A stretch of 64,000 nt of DNA from Albula goreensis (GCA_022829145.1 CM040748.1:5845501-5909500); one strand, 5' to 3'. Counted from the first letter of the stretch, positions 1 through 15,125 are shown. Translations and numbers: made by a program. The notes: generated by a model from the sequence alone, not told the origin.

Positions 1-623
1 ACACATCATTTTATGATATCTTTTTAGTCCTTTTATATATGATTACATCAGAACAGTTTGGCTACAGAATTAGTCATGAACATGTTTTCAGTTCAGTCTT
101 CAGCAATAAAAGAATTTGTAAGTTATAAATATATATATATATATATATCCTGTTGAGGGATGTGTGCATTTTTTGAATAAAGAACATGGTAGCATCATCT
201 ATGTGTTTGCCAAAATTCCAGACAAATTAAATATGACTCACAGTTATAAATGTATTAACTATGTCTTTCCCTCTGCAGTCTCAGCTGTACCTCTGTACTT
301 GACTCGACGTGATTAATTCAGACAACGTGTGAAAACATGCCAATACTCTTAGGTGAAGTCGTCATTCAAAATCTAAATAAAAAAATTATTTTTTCTCCTC
401 GTTCACCTTCTAATTCCTGCCAAATAAAGAATTTTTACTCTCCGATAGAGACCACTGAAAAAGAATCAGAAGTTGGCACCTTCCCGTGTATTCCACAGAA
501 GACCACGTTCTGGACTTTTCCAAATAGGGAACATGAATTCATTGCTGAGATTACAGCTAAGTAGGTCAGAGTTACCAAAAGTGGACTGAATGTTACATGT
601 GGAGTTCTTAAAAACACAAAGAG
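1..623. other. Gene-free AT-rich sequence
   Basis: I see no coding exon or RNA gene here. The only structure is a short (TA)n run at about 127-148. The small open frames look like chance and match no family I recognise. Confidence 0.6.
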
Positions 624-1060
624 GGGCGCCTGGGTGGCTCACAGGGCCAGAACTCAATCAAACTCAACCAGGCAAGACACTGGCCTGGGAGCCCTGAGGT
701 CAGGGGTTGAAAACCTGGTCTCGCCATGGCCGTTGCTGGCTATATCCAGAGGCGATGCTGGGGGTCTGCATTTAGCGTGGCACAATTGGCCCAGACTTGC
801 TGGGGATGATAGGGGACAAGCTGGCTAAGTTTGTTGATCTCATGCCCTCACTGGTAATGCTGGCACCTGTGGCAGCACGAACTGAGAGTACACTGATTAT
901 GTCTTCCTCCAACATCATAGGCAGTGTGCAACTAGTGGTGTGGCTGTTGTGTGTATAAGTAGCGAGATTGTCATTGCATGAATCGGATGAGTCATGTGTC
1001 CAGCCTCTCCTCCCAAAGCCAACAGAGCAGGTGCTGCAGTGAGGTCAAAAAGTTAAGGTT
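624..1060 (+). repeat. tRNA-derived SINE-like repeat
   Basis: The 5' part looks like a tRNA head: a D-arm/A-box-like stretch near 636-650 and a B-box-like GGTTGAAAACC at 705-715 (pol III consensus GGTTCGANNCC). A GC-richer body follows to about 1060, where base composition falls back to AT-rich. The GC contrast with both flanks and the promoter-like head support a SINE. I could not define target-site duplications, so both ends are approximate and the family is not assigned. Confidence 0.55.
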
Positions 1061-4000
1061 GGGAAAAATCTGGGTTAAAATGTTTTTAAAAAAATTACAC
1101 ACAATGCAATGATGATATTTATATTAAGTTTATGGTTGATGTTATTCGGAAAGATTTCTGCTGGTCCACAGGGTATTATTGTATGGATATTGGGAATAAT
1201 TCGGCATCAGCATTGCTTCAGAATACTGTCAAAGATAATGTTGTTGATGTTCTGAGAAACTACCATTGCTTTGCACATATGGCCATGAGAAGAATCTGTT
1301 GCCAGGTTACCGTGTTCAAGAGGCAACTGTTAACAAGACACCTGCCTTCGGCACCTGGGAATTAGCAATGTGATTCAGTGAGAGAGATACATGAGGGTGA
1401 CTGATAAAGGTTACTATCCAGCTTTAAAATTAGAACCAGGGGGTGGGTTCAGCTGAGGTATTAATTTGTTAGTGTGGAAGGGATGCAGAACTCCCTATAC
1501 TGTAATTTTGTACTGAAAGTATAGAATCTGAAACTACTGAAGAGGTAAAAGCATAGAAACAAACCCAGTTCTTAGAAGCAACAGTGAATGACTGTTTCCT
1601 TGTCCAGCCATCTGGCATCTTGCGGTCGATGGAGGAAGCCTGGGCGGACAGCCAGGTTCAACATCTATGTCTTTTAATATTAGCCTAGGCTTGCATAAAC
1701 CACCCCTGACCTATGTCCTAAATTGAGTAAGTTTGCTACTTAACCAAACTACTGTATAGCATGACGAGAACTGATTGGTGCTTGTGCTCGTGGCATGAAA
1801 ATATGATCCTAATAAACAGGATAGAACATCGCTGTCTATTTCGATTTGGATGCAGCTTGGAGTATACCAACTACCCTCTGCATAAAAAAGCTCCATATAT
1901 CTATTATGTACTCTTCCTCACCCGTCATACCTCACCTCTTTGTCTTTAATCATCATCAGTCATCAGGACAGCCCTGTGCTCACCTGTCAGTCACACCTCA
2001 GTCATCCCTGTATACAGTTTCCTGTCCATGAGGATGACTGAGGCCTGAGAGAAGCCTGGCCTGGTATTATGCATTGAACTGTAATTAAAAGTCTTAGCAT
2101 AACATTATATAGCATAACATAAAGAACAACAGTAATATAAGGGGTGTTTATATAATGTTATCACATGTTGTTTTAGACTACAATGCAATATTTTATATTA
2201 CAAAAATAACATAACATGGTAAGCCAAATAGGTGGGTATTTTCCTTCAATAAACCCAAGACTATTGCCAACTACAGAGTTCAGAAACAAAATATTGCAAA
2301 TAGTTCATATTTGAGAGTCCAGGGAATAATAGCGTATATTGTTAGAGTCCAGAGAGAGAAGCCAGATCAATAAACCAATTTCAGGAATGAAAGAGTGTGT
2401 TTGCGTAAGGGACTCCCTCATTCAAAAAGAGGCTGGGAAAAAACGGAGGTCTGACTTAGTTATTGTTACAAGCCAGAACGAGACACTTAAGAGCCGATTC
2501 TTCACTCACATCCACATGCAACAGTTGTCTCAAATCTACTTGCTGGAAATTGTCTTGCAGGTGAAAAATGAAAAAATTTAGCCCAAAGCAAAATAAATAT
2601 GGACCCGACAAAAAATCTATTCGCCTTCATAACATGAAGCATAGCTGAAAAATAACAGAATATTGTACAATCATGTGCAGCGCCGTCAAAGGGAAGAGCA
2701 AAAATACCATTAACACACATTAGTATTAATGTTTCGATTAAATTAATCATTTAAAGCATGTGGATGATGGTGACAGAGTATTTATAGTTATATTTTTCTC
2801 ATATTAACATTCATGTGTCCCAAATTACACAGTGTATGTAGTCCACACGGGCAGTGTGGGTCTAGGACAGAAAGCACATAATAAAAAGTAAAAATTGTCA
2901 ATGTGCATATGGTGGCTCCATAGATAAGGCGTTTTTAATGCTTCACCTCCTTTCTCTTGGTGGCCCACAATGCACACAATTTGTGACAATTGCTACAATT
3001 TCCACCATTAATTCAGGACAGCACAGATAAACGCTCTCCGCGGGTGATGTCAGCAGCCGCAACCGGCAAGCTGAGCCTGCGCAGACATGAACATGAAGAA
3101 GACATGTTATGCGCACTGTTGCGCAGGCAGACTTTGGACACCCAGTAGACCAATAGGAAGAGAAGTACACCCCAGGACAAGGGTTCTCCGGTGTAACGTT
3201 AATGAGTGAACCCGGCAGAAACAACACACAATACTCAGTGCAGCAGTTAACATCGCCATGATGATGTCGACGATGGGGAAATAAGCCACATTAAAACCAC
3301 ATCCATCTTGGGACAGGATCGCTGTGAATGATCTTCAGCTACACTGTATATTCAATGTCACTAACAATTTGTTGATCGATAGAAATGTATTTCAAATTAG
3401 AAAACATTACACTTCATAACATACTTTATTCACGAGGAATGGGCTGGGTCGGAATTGACTTGTCGTCCGGTCCGGATGCGGAACGAGGTCAGGACTTTGA
3501 GAAGCCCTGCACTAGGAGGTGCTACAGGCAGTTATCAGTCACCCAGCAGGGCGGCCTGCCGCAGATAGACTGGCACAGTCGACACCAGACCACGGGTCAC
3601 ATCCATACACTGAACCAGCACCTCGGCAGGAGGAGCTACTCAGGCTGTTTTTGTTTATCTCACTCACATATTCCCCAGGACTGCAGCATGAACAATGAAT
3701 TATTATTATTATTATATTAAAATCTCCTGCATGGCTTTGGCAGTTTTATGAGCAGAAATAAATTATGTTGTTCATAACAGTGCACCAATGAAATATACTT
3801 ATTTTTATATTAATCATTGTTGTTATTGCAAACCAGGTTCCTGCCAGGAGTTCAATATCATGCTCTATTAACATTTTAAATAGAGCTCGTACAGGACAAC
3901 AATTAGGTCCACCAAGAACTTTACTCTGCTTACAAACTATGCAGAAATTGCAGTTATTTGTAGTTATTAAAGTTTTTTACTGGAAAGACAGAAAAAAACA

Positions 4001-7000
4001 CAAATGATATACTGAGGACGGATGGTTGTACTTTTCGGATTTTAGTGAATTTTCCAAAATATGTCCAGAGGAAAAAAATCAACATTCGACGGTATTTGTC
4101 AGTGAAAATGAACAACAACGGGCAGTCTGCATAACGATGAGTACCAGATTCGAGCTAATCTAATTTATTTTTGTAAGTTCTATGGTCACTGAAATGAACA
4201 ATTTTGTGCACCCCAAACAGAAAATGCAACACTTTGCTGTATCAAATTTAAGGACAAAGCACAAGGTCAGAGAAGATTGAAACCGGGCCAGTATCGGTCT
4301 CTGTCTGCTGGTTCTGAAGGCAAAGATTGCACTACTTTACTGCAAATCAGCTGGATTATGGAGTGAACCAACCATTAAACCCAATTATTCTGGATAAAAA
4401 ACGAATGATTAGGATAGTGTGAAGGAGTAAAACCTTCCTCAGATTCCGACAGAAACCAATAAACAAACAGAAGCTGCATGCCGTCAGCCCATTCGGAGAC
4501 TAGTTGACTGCTTTCCGTCCCAAGACAAACAAAACACAAAATACCTTTTGTTAAAAATACCTCAATCTCATTTCCACAGCAAATACATGAATGTTTGAAG
4601 AGGTTTTGTTTCCATCATCTGGAGCTAATTGATTTCTCTGCGATTTCTCCCTGCAGAGTTGATAATCGTGTCATGACTTTGAGCAGCAGAAGCTCTAACG
4701 CAGTTTTGTACAGAAGTGAACGAATCGTGCATCCGTCTCTCAGCGAAGTGGCACAACACAACCCAGGCAAAGCTGCCATTACAGACAAAGGCTGCGCATC
4801 CACATGAGTGTGTAACAATGCCTTTTCTGAGATTTCTCCGTGGGTATAGCGCCATTGTGAAAACAATTTGAATAGAACATGCTCGATGATTTCCTTTTTT
4901 CTGTCACGAGATGGTGATCCTTGCCTCTGGGATGTGAGGCCATATGTTAGGAACAATGAGGAAGAGACAGCTGAACGATGCACTGAGTCCTGGAGCAGGA
5001 ATATAACATAGACTGTCTGAAAGAGCAGTTAGCCTGCCACTGCAACAGAGACAGGCCTGGGCTCTAATCTCAGTGTGCTAATGTTAATCAGTGCTAAAAG
5101 CAAACAAAAAAAATAAGAGTTGGGAAATCCATGGAAACAGTAAACCTGAAATGAGAGAGAGAAAAAAACAGAACAACATTTTCTGTTCTTATTGTCCTCA
5201 CTTCCTTTTATAAGTCAGAGCAACATTTTCATATAATTATGTGACATTAAAATGTAATTCATACGCAGAAGGAAGAATGCTGGGAAACAGCCAAGAGAAA
5301 AGAACGGAAAACACAAAACTCTCATTAAAAAAGTAATGAATAATGAAATAGACGTGGCTCACAAAATCATCTCTGTTTTTGGCTTCAAATAACAGAGGCT
5401 CATAAGAAGTACAAATTATTTTTTGATAGAATTTGAAATAAATATGCACTCTAAAATTTGAAAAAAAAAATATGTGTTTCCCATTTATGCTTTTATGGAA
5501 ATACTCATTCTTGTAAAATGTGTGTAAACACAATTTGGTGTAAGTTGATCTTCTGTAGACAGTGGAACCCTGTGGTGATCAAGTTGCTTTATTGCCAATT
5601 GTTTGGCAAAAGTGATGTTTGCAAAAAAAAAAAAAGTATTATTGTCTTACAATCAGGAACAAATGTGTGCTTAGACGCATATACAGCATTGGGAGATCAG
5701 GTTCTCTCTGAAAAATGTGAACGCATATTTCCTTAATTACCTGCATAAAAAGCAGGTTTTGTACAATATCGTAGAAGCATACTGATTTTGGCTTATATGC
5801 CATCCAGTTCCTCCATTATTGTTTACGTTTTCACTGCTGACCAAGGAAGTTGCAATTAGGGAATACTCCCCAGCAGAGGAAATTGTGAGATTCAGATAGA
5901 TACAATCATTGTTTCTCCAATTGGGACATAGAGTAGACTGTAAAAGGCACAGTATTGGATGGTATTCATTTACATTTGGTGTGGATAAGATCCCTTTTAT
6001 CTTTCAATCCCTGATCAATTAACTCAACAGAATCATGCATTTAAATTCCTCATTGATAGTACGTGTACTTAAAATGCAGGTACTGAGGTAACCTCTTTAC
6101 AGATCGAACTCTGAAGAGGCAATAAGGAAATTCCAAGTACACTGATCTCTTCCCATGTGGGTGTATACTACCAAACGTCAGGGGATCCTCAAGCCATGTG
6201 GACTGCTGTATCAGCACTGCAAATTTGTACACTGGATCATTCTGACACTTACCTCACGTTCAGATGTGTTCACATAATAGAAATTTTGGAGGCAAATACC
6301 ACCCAACACAAATGAGTTTATCCAAACAATACTAGTAAACTAATAAGGGGCACAATCATGTTATGATAGCTATACAATTTGATAGCTGTACAATTGAAAT
6401 ATGAATAAAATAGTCATTGTGTCAGTCTCCCACGGCTGTACCATATGCTTCCCTTCTGCGTATTTCTGCACCTGCAGCCATAGCACTGACTTACAATTGT
6501 TTATCAGACTTGCGTCAACCAGGCAACATTTCCAGACCTTCCAGAGTGGATTTATTGAGCTGAGAGAAATTAATTACAGTGTGGTGGAAACAGTGCCATT
6601 AGGGCTTGGCAGCACAGAGGCGGGGGCATGGGGGGGGTCTACATGACTTCCCATTGGGCAACAGAGCAGGGCAAGTAAGCCCCCCCCCTCCCATTATCTG
6701 ATAGAGGAATGCTCTAAAGGTGTCATATTGAGTCATATGGAGGGATCAATAGCAAGCAAGGAATCAGACTCATGGCTGCATAGCTTTGTGGTGGAACAGA
6801 TATGAGAGAGAGTCAAGGCCAGTTGGCAGCGAGCACTGAGCACCATGGAAACCACTCAGCAGGTAGGCTGGCCTCTCCAATCCGGCCACAGCTACTGACA
6901 GAGGTGGGTCAAACCTGGGAGCATTCCTGGATTACTTATTTTGCTTATTCATTTAAACAGGTTCGTATCACTGAGATTACTATCACCTTCACTCCAGGCC

Positions 7001-10000
7001 AAGAAGAGCAGCACATAGATATCAAATCAGACAGGAAAAAACATAAAAAAACACGAAAAGGAGCAAAGACCAGCGCAAAGTGCAAAGCACAAAATATAAC
7101 AATTCCCAGGCAAAAACATCAGCAATTTCCAATAGATTCTGTTTCTAAACCCTTGACCACAGTAATAAATTTACTGCGTGACCAAGTATTGAACTGCAGC
7201 ATTGGGAATGGGGCTTTGGCAGTCAAAAAGTTAGACAATGACTAACTTTAGAGTCTTTTAACTTTTAGAGACTTAAGAAGTTCGATGGGAGAGTGTGCAG
7301 TGTCTACTGATGGGCTTTGAAACTGATTTGAGTAATCACAACTGAGTCAGATGTTGCTTTGATAACCAAGAATGCATTGAGAACCTAAAACTAAATAAAT
7401 TGCACTTAACTAAACTATTGCACCTGTTAAATCTGCTGCTTGAAAAATGAGAAAATTTGAATGGCATCCATTTGTACATGATGTTTATGAAAGTACAGCT
7501 CACAGCAATGGGCCCAGCTAACGCTGCTTAAATTAGTTTGCAGCACACCTTGACTCAGATGTTTTGTTGCTCTGGCATCTTACACGACTATCTGAGGATT
7601 TCATGTCGGAAACGATGAGAGGAGAGTACATTTACCCCATATGGCAACTCGGATACATCAAAGAGCGAGGATGGCAAATTACGTGTCAAGGGATGGAGAA
7701 CAAATGGGAACACGGTAACACAAGGAGCGGAGCTCTGCATTCCTCCTGCGTAACGTAACACACAACGGGGCCGGGCAAAAACACAGACAGCGTGAAGCTG
7801 GACGTCCGCCACCAGGCTGCGGAGCTGAACTGTGGAGGACTGTAATGCTGTGGGTTTCAAAGCCGAGTACGAGAGATTCGTGAGATACAGCTGGATGAAC
7901 AGGAAGTGGCAGAGCGGCACAGAGACACAACAGCTTTAAGTGCTGCTACAAGCCTTACCAATTAGGGCCAGTGCTTGATTAGATCTACCCTCTGATATAC
8001 CCTGTCAAACCATTGTGTCTTTGACTGGGGCATTCCTTGCAATTGGTGCTTCTTTAAACCATGAATGAATTCACATTTATGGAACTTTTTCTTGACTTCT
8101 CAACTTTTTCTGTCGCATTTACCTGGCCGTTTTTTTTTCCAGATTTACAGAGAATATGCTTTGCAATACAATACACCACAGAGCCAGAATTTTGTTCAAA
8201 GTAAGTTTTCCAACGTGTCTTTCATTAGTTAGGAATGTATGCGCTGGAACTGTGGTTCATCAGAATGCTTGGGTAATATAATAACGCCACTCAGTAATTA
8301 TGTGGCCATGGAAATTTCATTACAATTCCCTACCACGTTCTTTCCCTGAGGTGGATCAGTGGATTATCTTCCCTTACGGCTGATGGCCTTCCACAGTCTT
8401 TGACATGTGACTGAGTGAATTTTCTTTGATGAAAACATTGATTTTTTTTTCTGTCTACTCACCCCCTGACTCCAAAAATGCAGTCAGGCAGCACAACATA
8501 CAAGCAACACTAATTTACCAATGACTGCTGGAGAGCTCAGGTAACAGGAGCCAATGAAAAGCATCCTAATATGATTCACTGTTAAGGTACCAAAACTAAT
8601 TCAGTCATATGTACACATACGTTTTACATACGACACGTTCCCAAAGGCAATATGTGTAGCTAATTAGATTTCTGCAACTAAATTAATTTATAGTGCCCCT
8701 CATACAAAAACATCAATAACATATTAGAGATTTGGCTTCCATTATTAGCTAATGATATGAGTCACATGCTGTGTGTGGGTGCACCCGAAGCTCAGGGATG
8801 GTAATATATTACAGGCCCGCGTTAATTAAGAGGGTTTCCAGTTATTGGGTGCATTACAGCTAAGTCAGGAAACATCTGGGCAGCCGTGTAATGCACAGCA
8901 CTTCCCTTCACAAGAGAACAATACATGCCTGCAATGCAAAATTTGGAATACATTGAGATAATTAATATGAAATTGCAGCCACCCTTTAGCAATTCAGTTC
9001 TGCTCGATCATTGCGCCGAGCACTTCATTTTCTCCCTATTTCAGTCAAGGATGGGGATAATATCTCATGAGAATATTGAAAGTGTCCAAGAATCTGTCGA
9101 TGGTTTTTATTCCCGTATTTTGTAGATCCGCAGTCACACTCTAACACACTGTGGCTTTTCACTGGTAATTAGAGAGTTCAGGTTGTTGCTCTGCAGTCTA
9201 CAGGGAGATTGGAGGATTAAACGCTGAAACGCTTTTTCAAAGAAAACATTGCCCTAATGATATATCATCAAGGTTTTCATCACCACAGGTGCATTTCATA
9301 TCTTTAAACTATGATGTCTATGCCATAATGGACATTTTTATATTTATACTTTTTTTCTTTTTGCCTGTCTTTTTTTTATGGCAGAAACAATGATTGAGTA
9401 TCAACGCCATGATGCAAAACTGAATGACAAATGTGATTTGATGCCCTGAGTGCAGTTGCATGATTACAGACAAAGAGAATGTTCCACCTCCCTGTACCTT
9501 AAGGCAGGTGTGTCTCACTATCTCTTACCCATTTCCATAGGTGAACTGTAAATTTATGAGCCTCACCTGTTGAATTCCAGGAACAGGGAAACCATGTACA
9601 GATTAGGTTAAACACATTGATAGGATGTATCAGAGGCCAATTTGTGGCATTGTTACAAATCTTGATGAGGTGTAAAGGGTCACGGCGTGGGTGGCGCTGT
9701 GAAATGCCAGGGTGGCAGGCTGATGAGGAGTCAGTGAGAGCGGCAACACGATATTTCCCTGCTGCTGCCGTCACTTTCCACATCATTCCCTTTAGTGAGG
9801 CGCTGAAGCGTGAGGGTGTTATCGAAGTAATTGTAAAGGGTTGAATCTGAGGCCAATGGGCATTCTCAGCAAGCCACTGTGCCAGAAGGGATTCAATTCA
9901 ATCGCAACAACCCCATCCTAACGTAAAAAGGGGTTCCCTCGGCTTCTCAGCCGAGTAAATATTTTACAGAGCTATGGGTCTTTAACTAAAAGCCTCGCTC

Positions 10001-11545
10001 CCACAATTTATAGTTATTCGCATCCATTTTTCTCATTAGTGAAACTGTACTCTCAGGCGCTTGTTTCATGAAAAATGTACAATTACCGTTTTCATTGTTT
10101 GTTTATTTGTTTGTTTATTTAAACAGTTACATCATGGAATACAACTGCTATCCCTCCAGCTGCTGGTTAAAGTCAGTGATGCAGGTGCCATTTGCATGAT
10201 GGGAGTTTTATTGGAGGACCGTTCACTTGTCTCTATGTTGTGATTAGCAGGGGTGAAGTCATAGGGTTGGCACACATCAGCTCAGGCTAATCTTGATACC
10301 CACCTGTTGTGTTTGACATTCCCGTGTTGCTGGCCATGACTGGTTTTCACTGTGCATCATTAGGGATCTGGATTGATCCATTAGTCCCCTTGTTTATGAA
10401 CCCAGACATCTGATATTGGCTAAAAAAAAATGTTTGTTTGTCATGGCTAAAGGGTGCTGCGCCTTTTGGTCTTATATAGAGATGATGCAGTACAAAAATA
10501 AACACATCTCTGAATGATTTCATCAGCTGATCGGAATTTGGGAAAATCTGTGTATAGTCTTCTATTTTCAGATTGTATGGTGATGAGACGATGGTTTCAG
10601 AATGAAGAGAAGACTTAATTTCCTGTGGTCAGACATGGCTCAAATACCACTGTTTGGAATTTCATTCATTTCCAGCACTTTAGTCAACAGTTTCAGATGC
10701 CTGCCAGGAAATGTTTTTTTTATAATTTCACCAATATAAATGCGAACATAATTAGCAGTAATGTCAGCAATAAAAATAGCAACTAATAAAAATAGGACTG
10801 AATATATCACTATACCAATTATCTTTTAGGCCAGTTTTTATTGACGACAGATTTTTGAACTGTATCGCAGTTTCATCATGAAATCTAACCAAATTTTGTT
10901 CAATCAATGAACAGTCCGTTTCCAGGCAGTGGTTTCCAGGGAGTTTGGATTTCACTGGCATGATCTATGACCTTCCATTATAGACAGACCACAAAAACAC
11001 AGCCTGAATACAGATCTTGAGTTATTTAATCTCGCATTAGTATTCAAAAGCCCAAAGATGTTGTGTTTTGGGGTCTGTGTTCTTGTAACCAAAATAACTG
11101 CTCAAGTTTATATTAGAATAAACTTTCTACAAGTTTGGTAGAATATCTTAGCATTCTTGCAAAATGCAATATTAAAATGATATTAGGCTATACCTGTCTC
11201 AGTAACATTGACCTTTCTCCCTGTGGAATCACCTCAACATGAGCACAATAGAGTGAAATAATGTATGTAGAATAGCAATGCATTTTTTCAAAAATGTATA
11301 TAATATTTCTTTGACTACACCTGAACATATGTTGAATAAGATTCATAATATAGATTGCTTTCCTTTTTCATAATGTTGCCATTATGAAACATAGGTCAGG
11401 ACCCAAACAAGCACAGCTACTCTGTTTATGGGCATTCAATTGAATAGTCAGCACTTATATGATTAATTAAAATCCCTGATTGTCCATTCACCTGGTTTCC
11501 AAGGCCTATAATCACTGACTATTATAAGGGAATAACAAAGATTGG
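1061..11545. other. Long gene-free interval
   Basis: I recognise no conserved exon, tRNA or rRNA. The sequence is mostly AT-rich. A CpG-richer patch at about 2,990-3,620 stands out (see findings), and smaller ones lie near 4,600-4,990 and 7,580-7,930. Short (ATT)n sits near 3,700-3,718. The open frames inside, up to 147 codons at 6,802-7,245, have no recognisable domain and no convincing splice partners. Some AT-rich patches with TAATTA motifs (for example 8,660-8,770) could be conserved non-coding elements, but that needs comparison with other species. Confidence 0.5.
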
Positions 11546-11780
11546 GTCAGCAGGGTAGTATAATGGTTAGGGAGCTGGGCTTCCCACTGAGACATGGAAG
11601 GTTTTAGTCCCAGCTGTTCTACCCTAAGCCATTGCAGTTTTAACCTTGTGTAAGGTAATTATCCCAAATTATCTCTGCAATATTCAGCTATGTAAATGGA
11701 TAGTGTTTTAGCAATATAACGTTGTTCTGTATAGTATGTTCGCTGCTCTGGATAACAGTGTCTGCTGAATGTTTAAATGT
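11546..11780 (+). repeat. tRNA-derived SINE with L2-like 3' tail
   Basis: The head resembles a tRNA gene: A-box-like TAGTATAATGGTTAGGGAG at about 11,556-11,574 and B-box-like GGTTTTAGTCC at about 11,600-11,610. The body has the fish-SINE segment related to CCTTGAGCAAGGTA (here decayed, near 11,644-11,660). It ends in CTCTGGATAACAGTGTCTGCTGAATG, a diverged form of the GGATAAGAGCGTCTGCTAAATG tail shared by many fish SINEs and L2-clade LINEs. Divergence from the common form suggests an old, inactive copy. Confidence 0.8.
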
Positions 11781-14700
11781 AAAAACCTGTGGACACTGTG
11801 GCCTTCCATGACTGGTGTCAGAAACCCTTGTTTTACGGCGACAGTTTTGAGCAGGAAAACGTCACACGGGAGACACGTGGTTTTCGGACACATTTATTTA
11901 GCCACTTATTTAAGAACACAAAATCACTCACCACCCCGTCTCATCACACTGGTTGGTATAAATGTGTGCACAAATGCCCCTCTCAATATCTGACATTGGC
12001 TAAGCACTTACTCTGCATCAAGCACCTCATTCACTACACAGGGGGAAATGCAGGACAACCAAAATGCTTAACAAAAAGGAAACAACTCAAGGGTCCACAC
12101 AAGCTTATAATAACATTTCACATCATTGATTGAATCACATATTTCATAAACAAAGAAAAAATGCAAACCCAGTATTTAACAGCTATGGTGGTACTACTGG
12201 GAGCGTATTATTGTATTAAAATTCCCTTTAGTTTGTGTCATACAAATTTTCAAGAAAGCGAACCTTGCTGTTGCTTTTTTGAAAGGCAATTTCGGAAAAC
12301 TTATGAAATAACGAAAAGGGCATCTTTACATTAAACATCAGTAACAGTGGACAATTTCATTCATGGGCCAGCATAAGACGTGGAATCAAGTTACAATGCA
12401 GTTCACACTGATAACCCTTACTTACATCAGACTAAATATTTCATTTTAACCCAAATTATAACCCTCAGTTTAATCTTTTTCCCCCAATTGGGAATGTCCT
12501 GTTGAATTCGTGGGTCTGTAAACAACATCCTCAATGAAGGGTCGGGTTTGTCAGGGTAGTGCAGACAAACACCCACCCCCTCTAAAACATGTGGTACCAT
12601 ACTGGGCTTTTTAATGCCGTGGAGGAGAGCATGGCATGCACACCTGGCACAACAGGAAGAGTTACACCTGAATGACAGGATCAGGACCTGCCAAAGCCCA
12701 ACCTCCCAAGGCGGCATCATGGCCAATTACGCTCAACACTGCGAGGTTGCCAGAAACAGTTAGTCCTGGCTCTGCCTCAACCCTAGCCGCTCCATATCTG
12801 ATACGGCGTCTGGAGAACATGCTGTTTTTTTGGCATGGTTCTACCTACAGTTTGACTGGTGACCCAAAGTTTTTTTTTTTTTTTAAAGAAGAATCTACTA
12901 ATCGCACAGAACATTAAAAAAAGAAGCTTTCGAAATGTGCTTGTGCCAAGTCGGGCCAGTACTATGCCAAGAGAGGAAGAGTCCATTTTGTGGACATTGA
13001 TTATGTTTACTGGTTTTTAGAGATTAAATTATAATAATCCACTCCAGGTCCAGGCAGAGTCAAGAGGAACATGTTTGTCCGTGCCAGTGATTGTAAGATT
13101 TACATCCACACAACATTCACAACTCTCAAGCATTAATAACTGTGATTTTAAAGCAGAGGAAGGAATTCCCACAGCCTGAATTGTTTGTCTTACTCCCCTG
13201 AGAAACGTCAAATGTAGGCAAAAATATTTACAACCTCATTAAAAAGCAAGAAAAAAAGTTATTTTACAGTACACTATACATTGTGCACTACACAATATGC
13301 ATTTTACACTTATGAAATTACAGTTCCACATGACCTGTAGATGAAGGTAATAGATGAAAACATATTGTGTGATTTGACAAATGTTTTCCCGATTCTTACA
13401 GTAAGCCATTAGATTTCAGTGACAGTTTTGTTTTCTTTATCTCTGTACAAGCAACAAATGATTCACAACCAAGTAGTTAACATCCCTCTTCCTCAGTCTA
13501 CGAAACAACCCTCTGAAAAGTTGGCCTACATCTGAACTCAGGAATCCATTTTTTCATCTGCTTATTTTTATTTCTCAGCTTCGCATCATGGTCGGTGATG
13601 GCTGGGTTGTTATTTTTCTTCATGGGAGCTCTTGCAGTAAACTGCCATAACAGAAACGCATCTGCAGAGTGAGCACCTAAAACAATCCTGACTGCACTAT
13701 GAGGATCAAACACAATCTTATCTGCAGTGCAATCACCTGATAAACTTGGGTATCCCAAAAAGGCCTTCAGCTAAGATGTACTGCTGTGAGCCTCCCATTC
13801 ATTATTAATCCTCAAAGAAAGTTCAGGAACATTTTCTATACACTCATCTTGTCTGTATCAGGAAGAACAGATGTGTTGTTCAGTTCAATGGTAAATCTTC
13901 ATTCCTGACCAGACAGTGGAAAAATCCTCTGCAGATCTGGAGAATTTATTGAATTTAATTTGGACATTCCAACATTACAAATACCGTCTTTCATGACAAT
14001 ACTATTTCTATTTGTGTGGGAAAAAAAAGTTTATTCGGCAACAATAACTTTTTTTAACGTTTTCAATTGTTTTACACTTGCTGCAGTCTACTTTCTGTAC
14101 ATAACCGTATGTAAAAACACTGCGTATTACACAAATGCAACAATAACCTTTTGTTATTATCTTATTGTAGTTTTATTTATTTATTTATTGTTTTTTATTC
14201 CTGAAAAGGGAGTAACCCTGGCTAATATATTCTACACCCTCTGTGGACCGCATTCATTACAAAATATATAATTATTTTACGTTTTGAATTCAGCCGAGGG
14301 TTTCAATGACCTAATAAGGTGTATAAGTAATGGCGCACCAAAGGAATCCATAGACGACTGAGTGACTCCGCTTCCTCTTAGAAAGGACATTTGGCTGCAT
14401 AGAGCAGACCCCCCTCAAGCAGTCATCATGTTTACTTCAAAGAAATTTCTTCATAAAATGCATTTTCCCAACCATTGAGCTTATGCTGTCCAATTATAAA
14501 AATGTGAGGCGATACACTTTACCCTTTAAGTTATTCCACCAGTGGGTTTAATGTATGGAGCTAAATGCTGTTACGCAGATTACATGACCGTTCTCAGAAC
14601 ACAGAAATTTTCTGGAAAAGAACACTGAATTTCTCTCTGCGGGGAAAAGCGAGGAACTGATAACATGGCCTTGACTCGAGCATGAAAGAATAATCGTTGT

Positions 14701-15125
14701 CTGTCAAAGGCTTAAATTAAAGTCTCCTGCATTCTGTTTTGTATAATAAACGGCATTTCCCCAAATGTAAAAAATGCGCTTTTGTCAGATAGGCTGTGTT
14801 TGATGTATTCACACTTATTAATATGCAAACCGAATGAATAAATACTTGCCAAATACGTAGGCGATGTGATGTATTTACACTAATTTCGCCGTGCCAATCA
14901 TGCTGTCCAAGGAAAGCAAAGCACTACCAGGAGTTACTCTAAAATTCATTTTTAAAGGGCTATATACATCAATTAAATATGGGTAATATATGATACGAGA
15001 CATATAAAAAAACTTCCTATCGCATTTTTGCTCAGTAATATTCGGCAGTTATGAATCGATGCTCATATACATGTGTAAATCGTTATGTACAGCTGCCCTT
15101 GCAAACACGCACCCATATGGCATTT
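11781..15125. other. Gene-free interval 3' of uts2r
   Basis: I see no coding exon. Because uts2r is on the minus strand, this is its downstream side and may contain its 3' UTR. Candidate minus-strand poly(A) signals are ATTAAA at 14,547-14,552 and overlapping AATAAA copies at 14,172-14,189, about 0.6 and 0.95 kb past the stop. I cannot choose between them. Confidence 0.45.

Noticed and set aside
4615..4983. 122-codon minus-strand open frame
   Set aside because: Overlaps other open frames on both strands with no family resemblance.
6802..7245. 147-codon plus-strand open frame
   Set aside because: Low complexity Lys-rich segment, no recognisable domain, no promoter or splice context. Probably chance.
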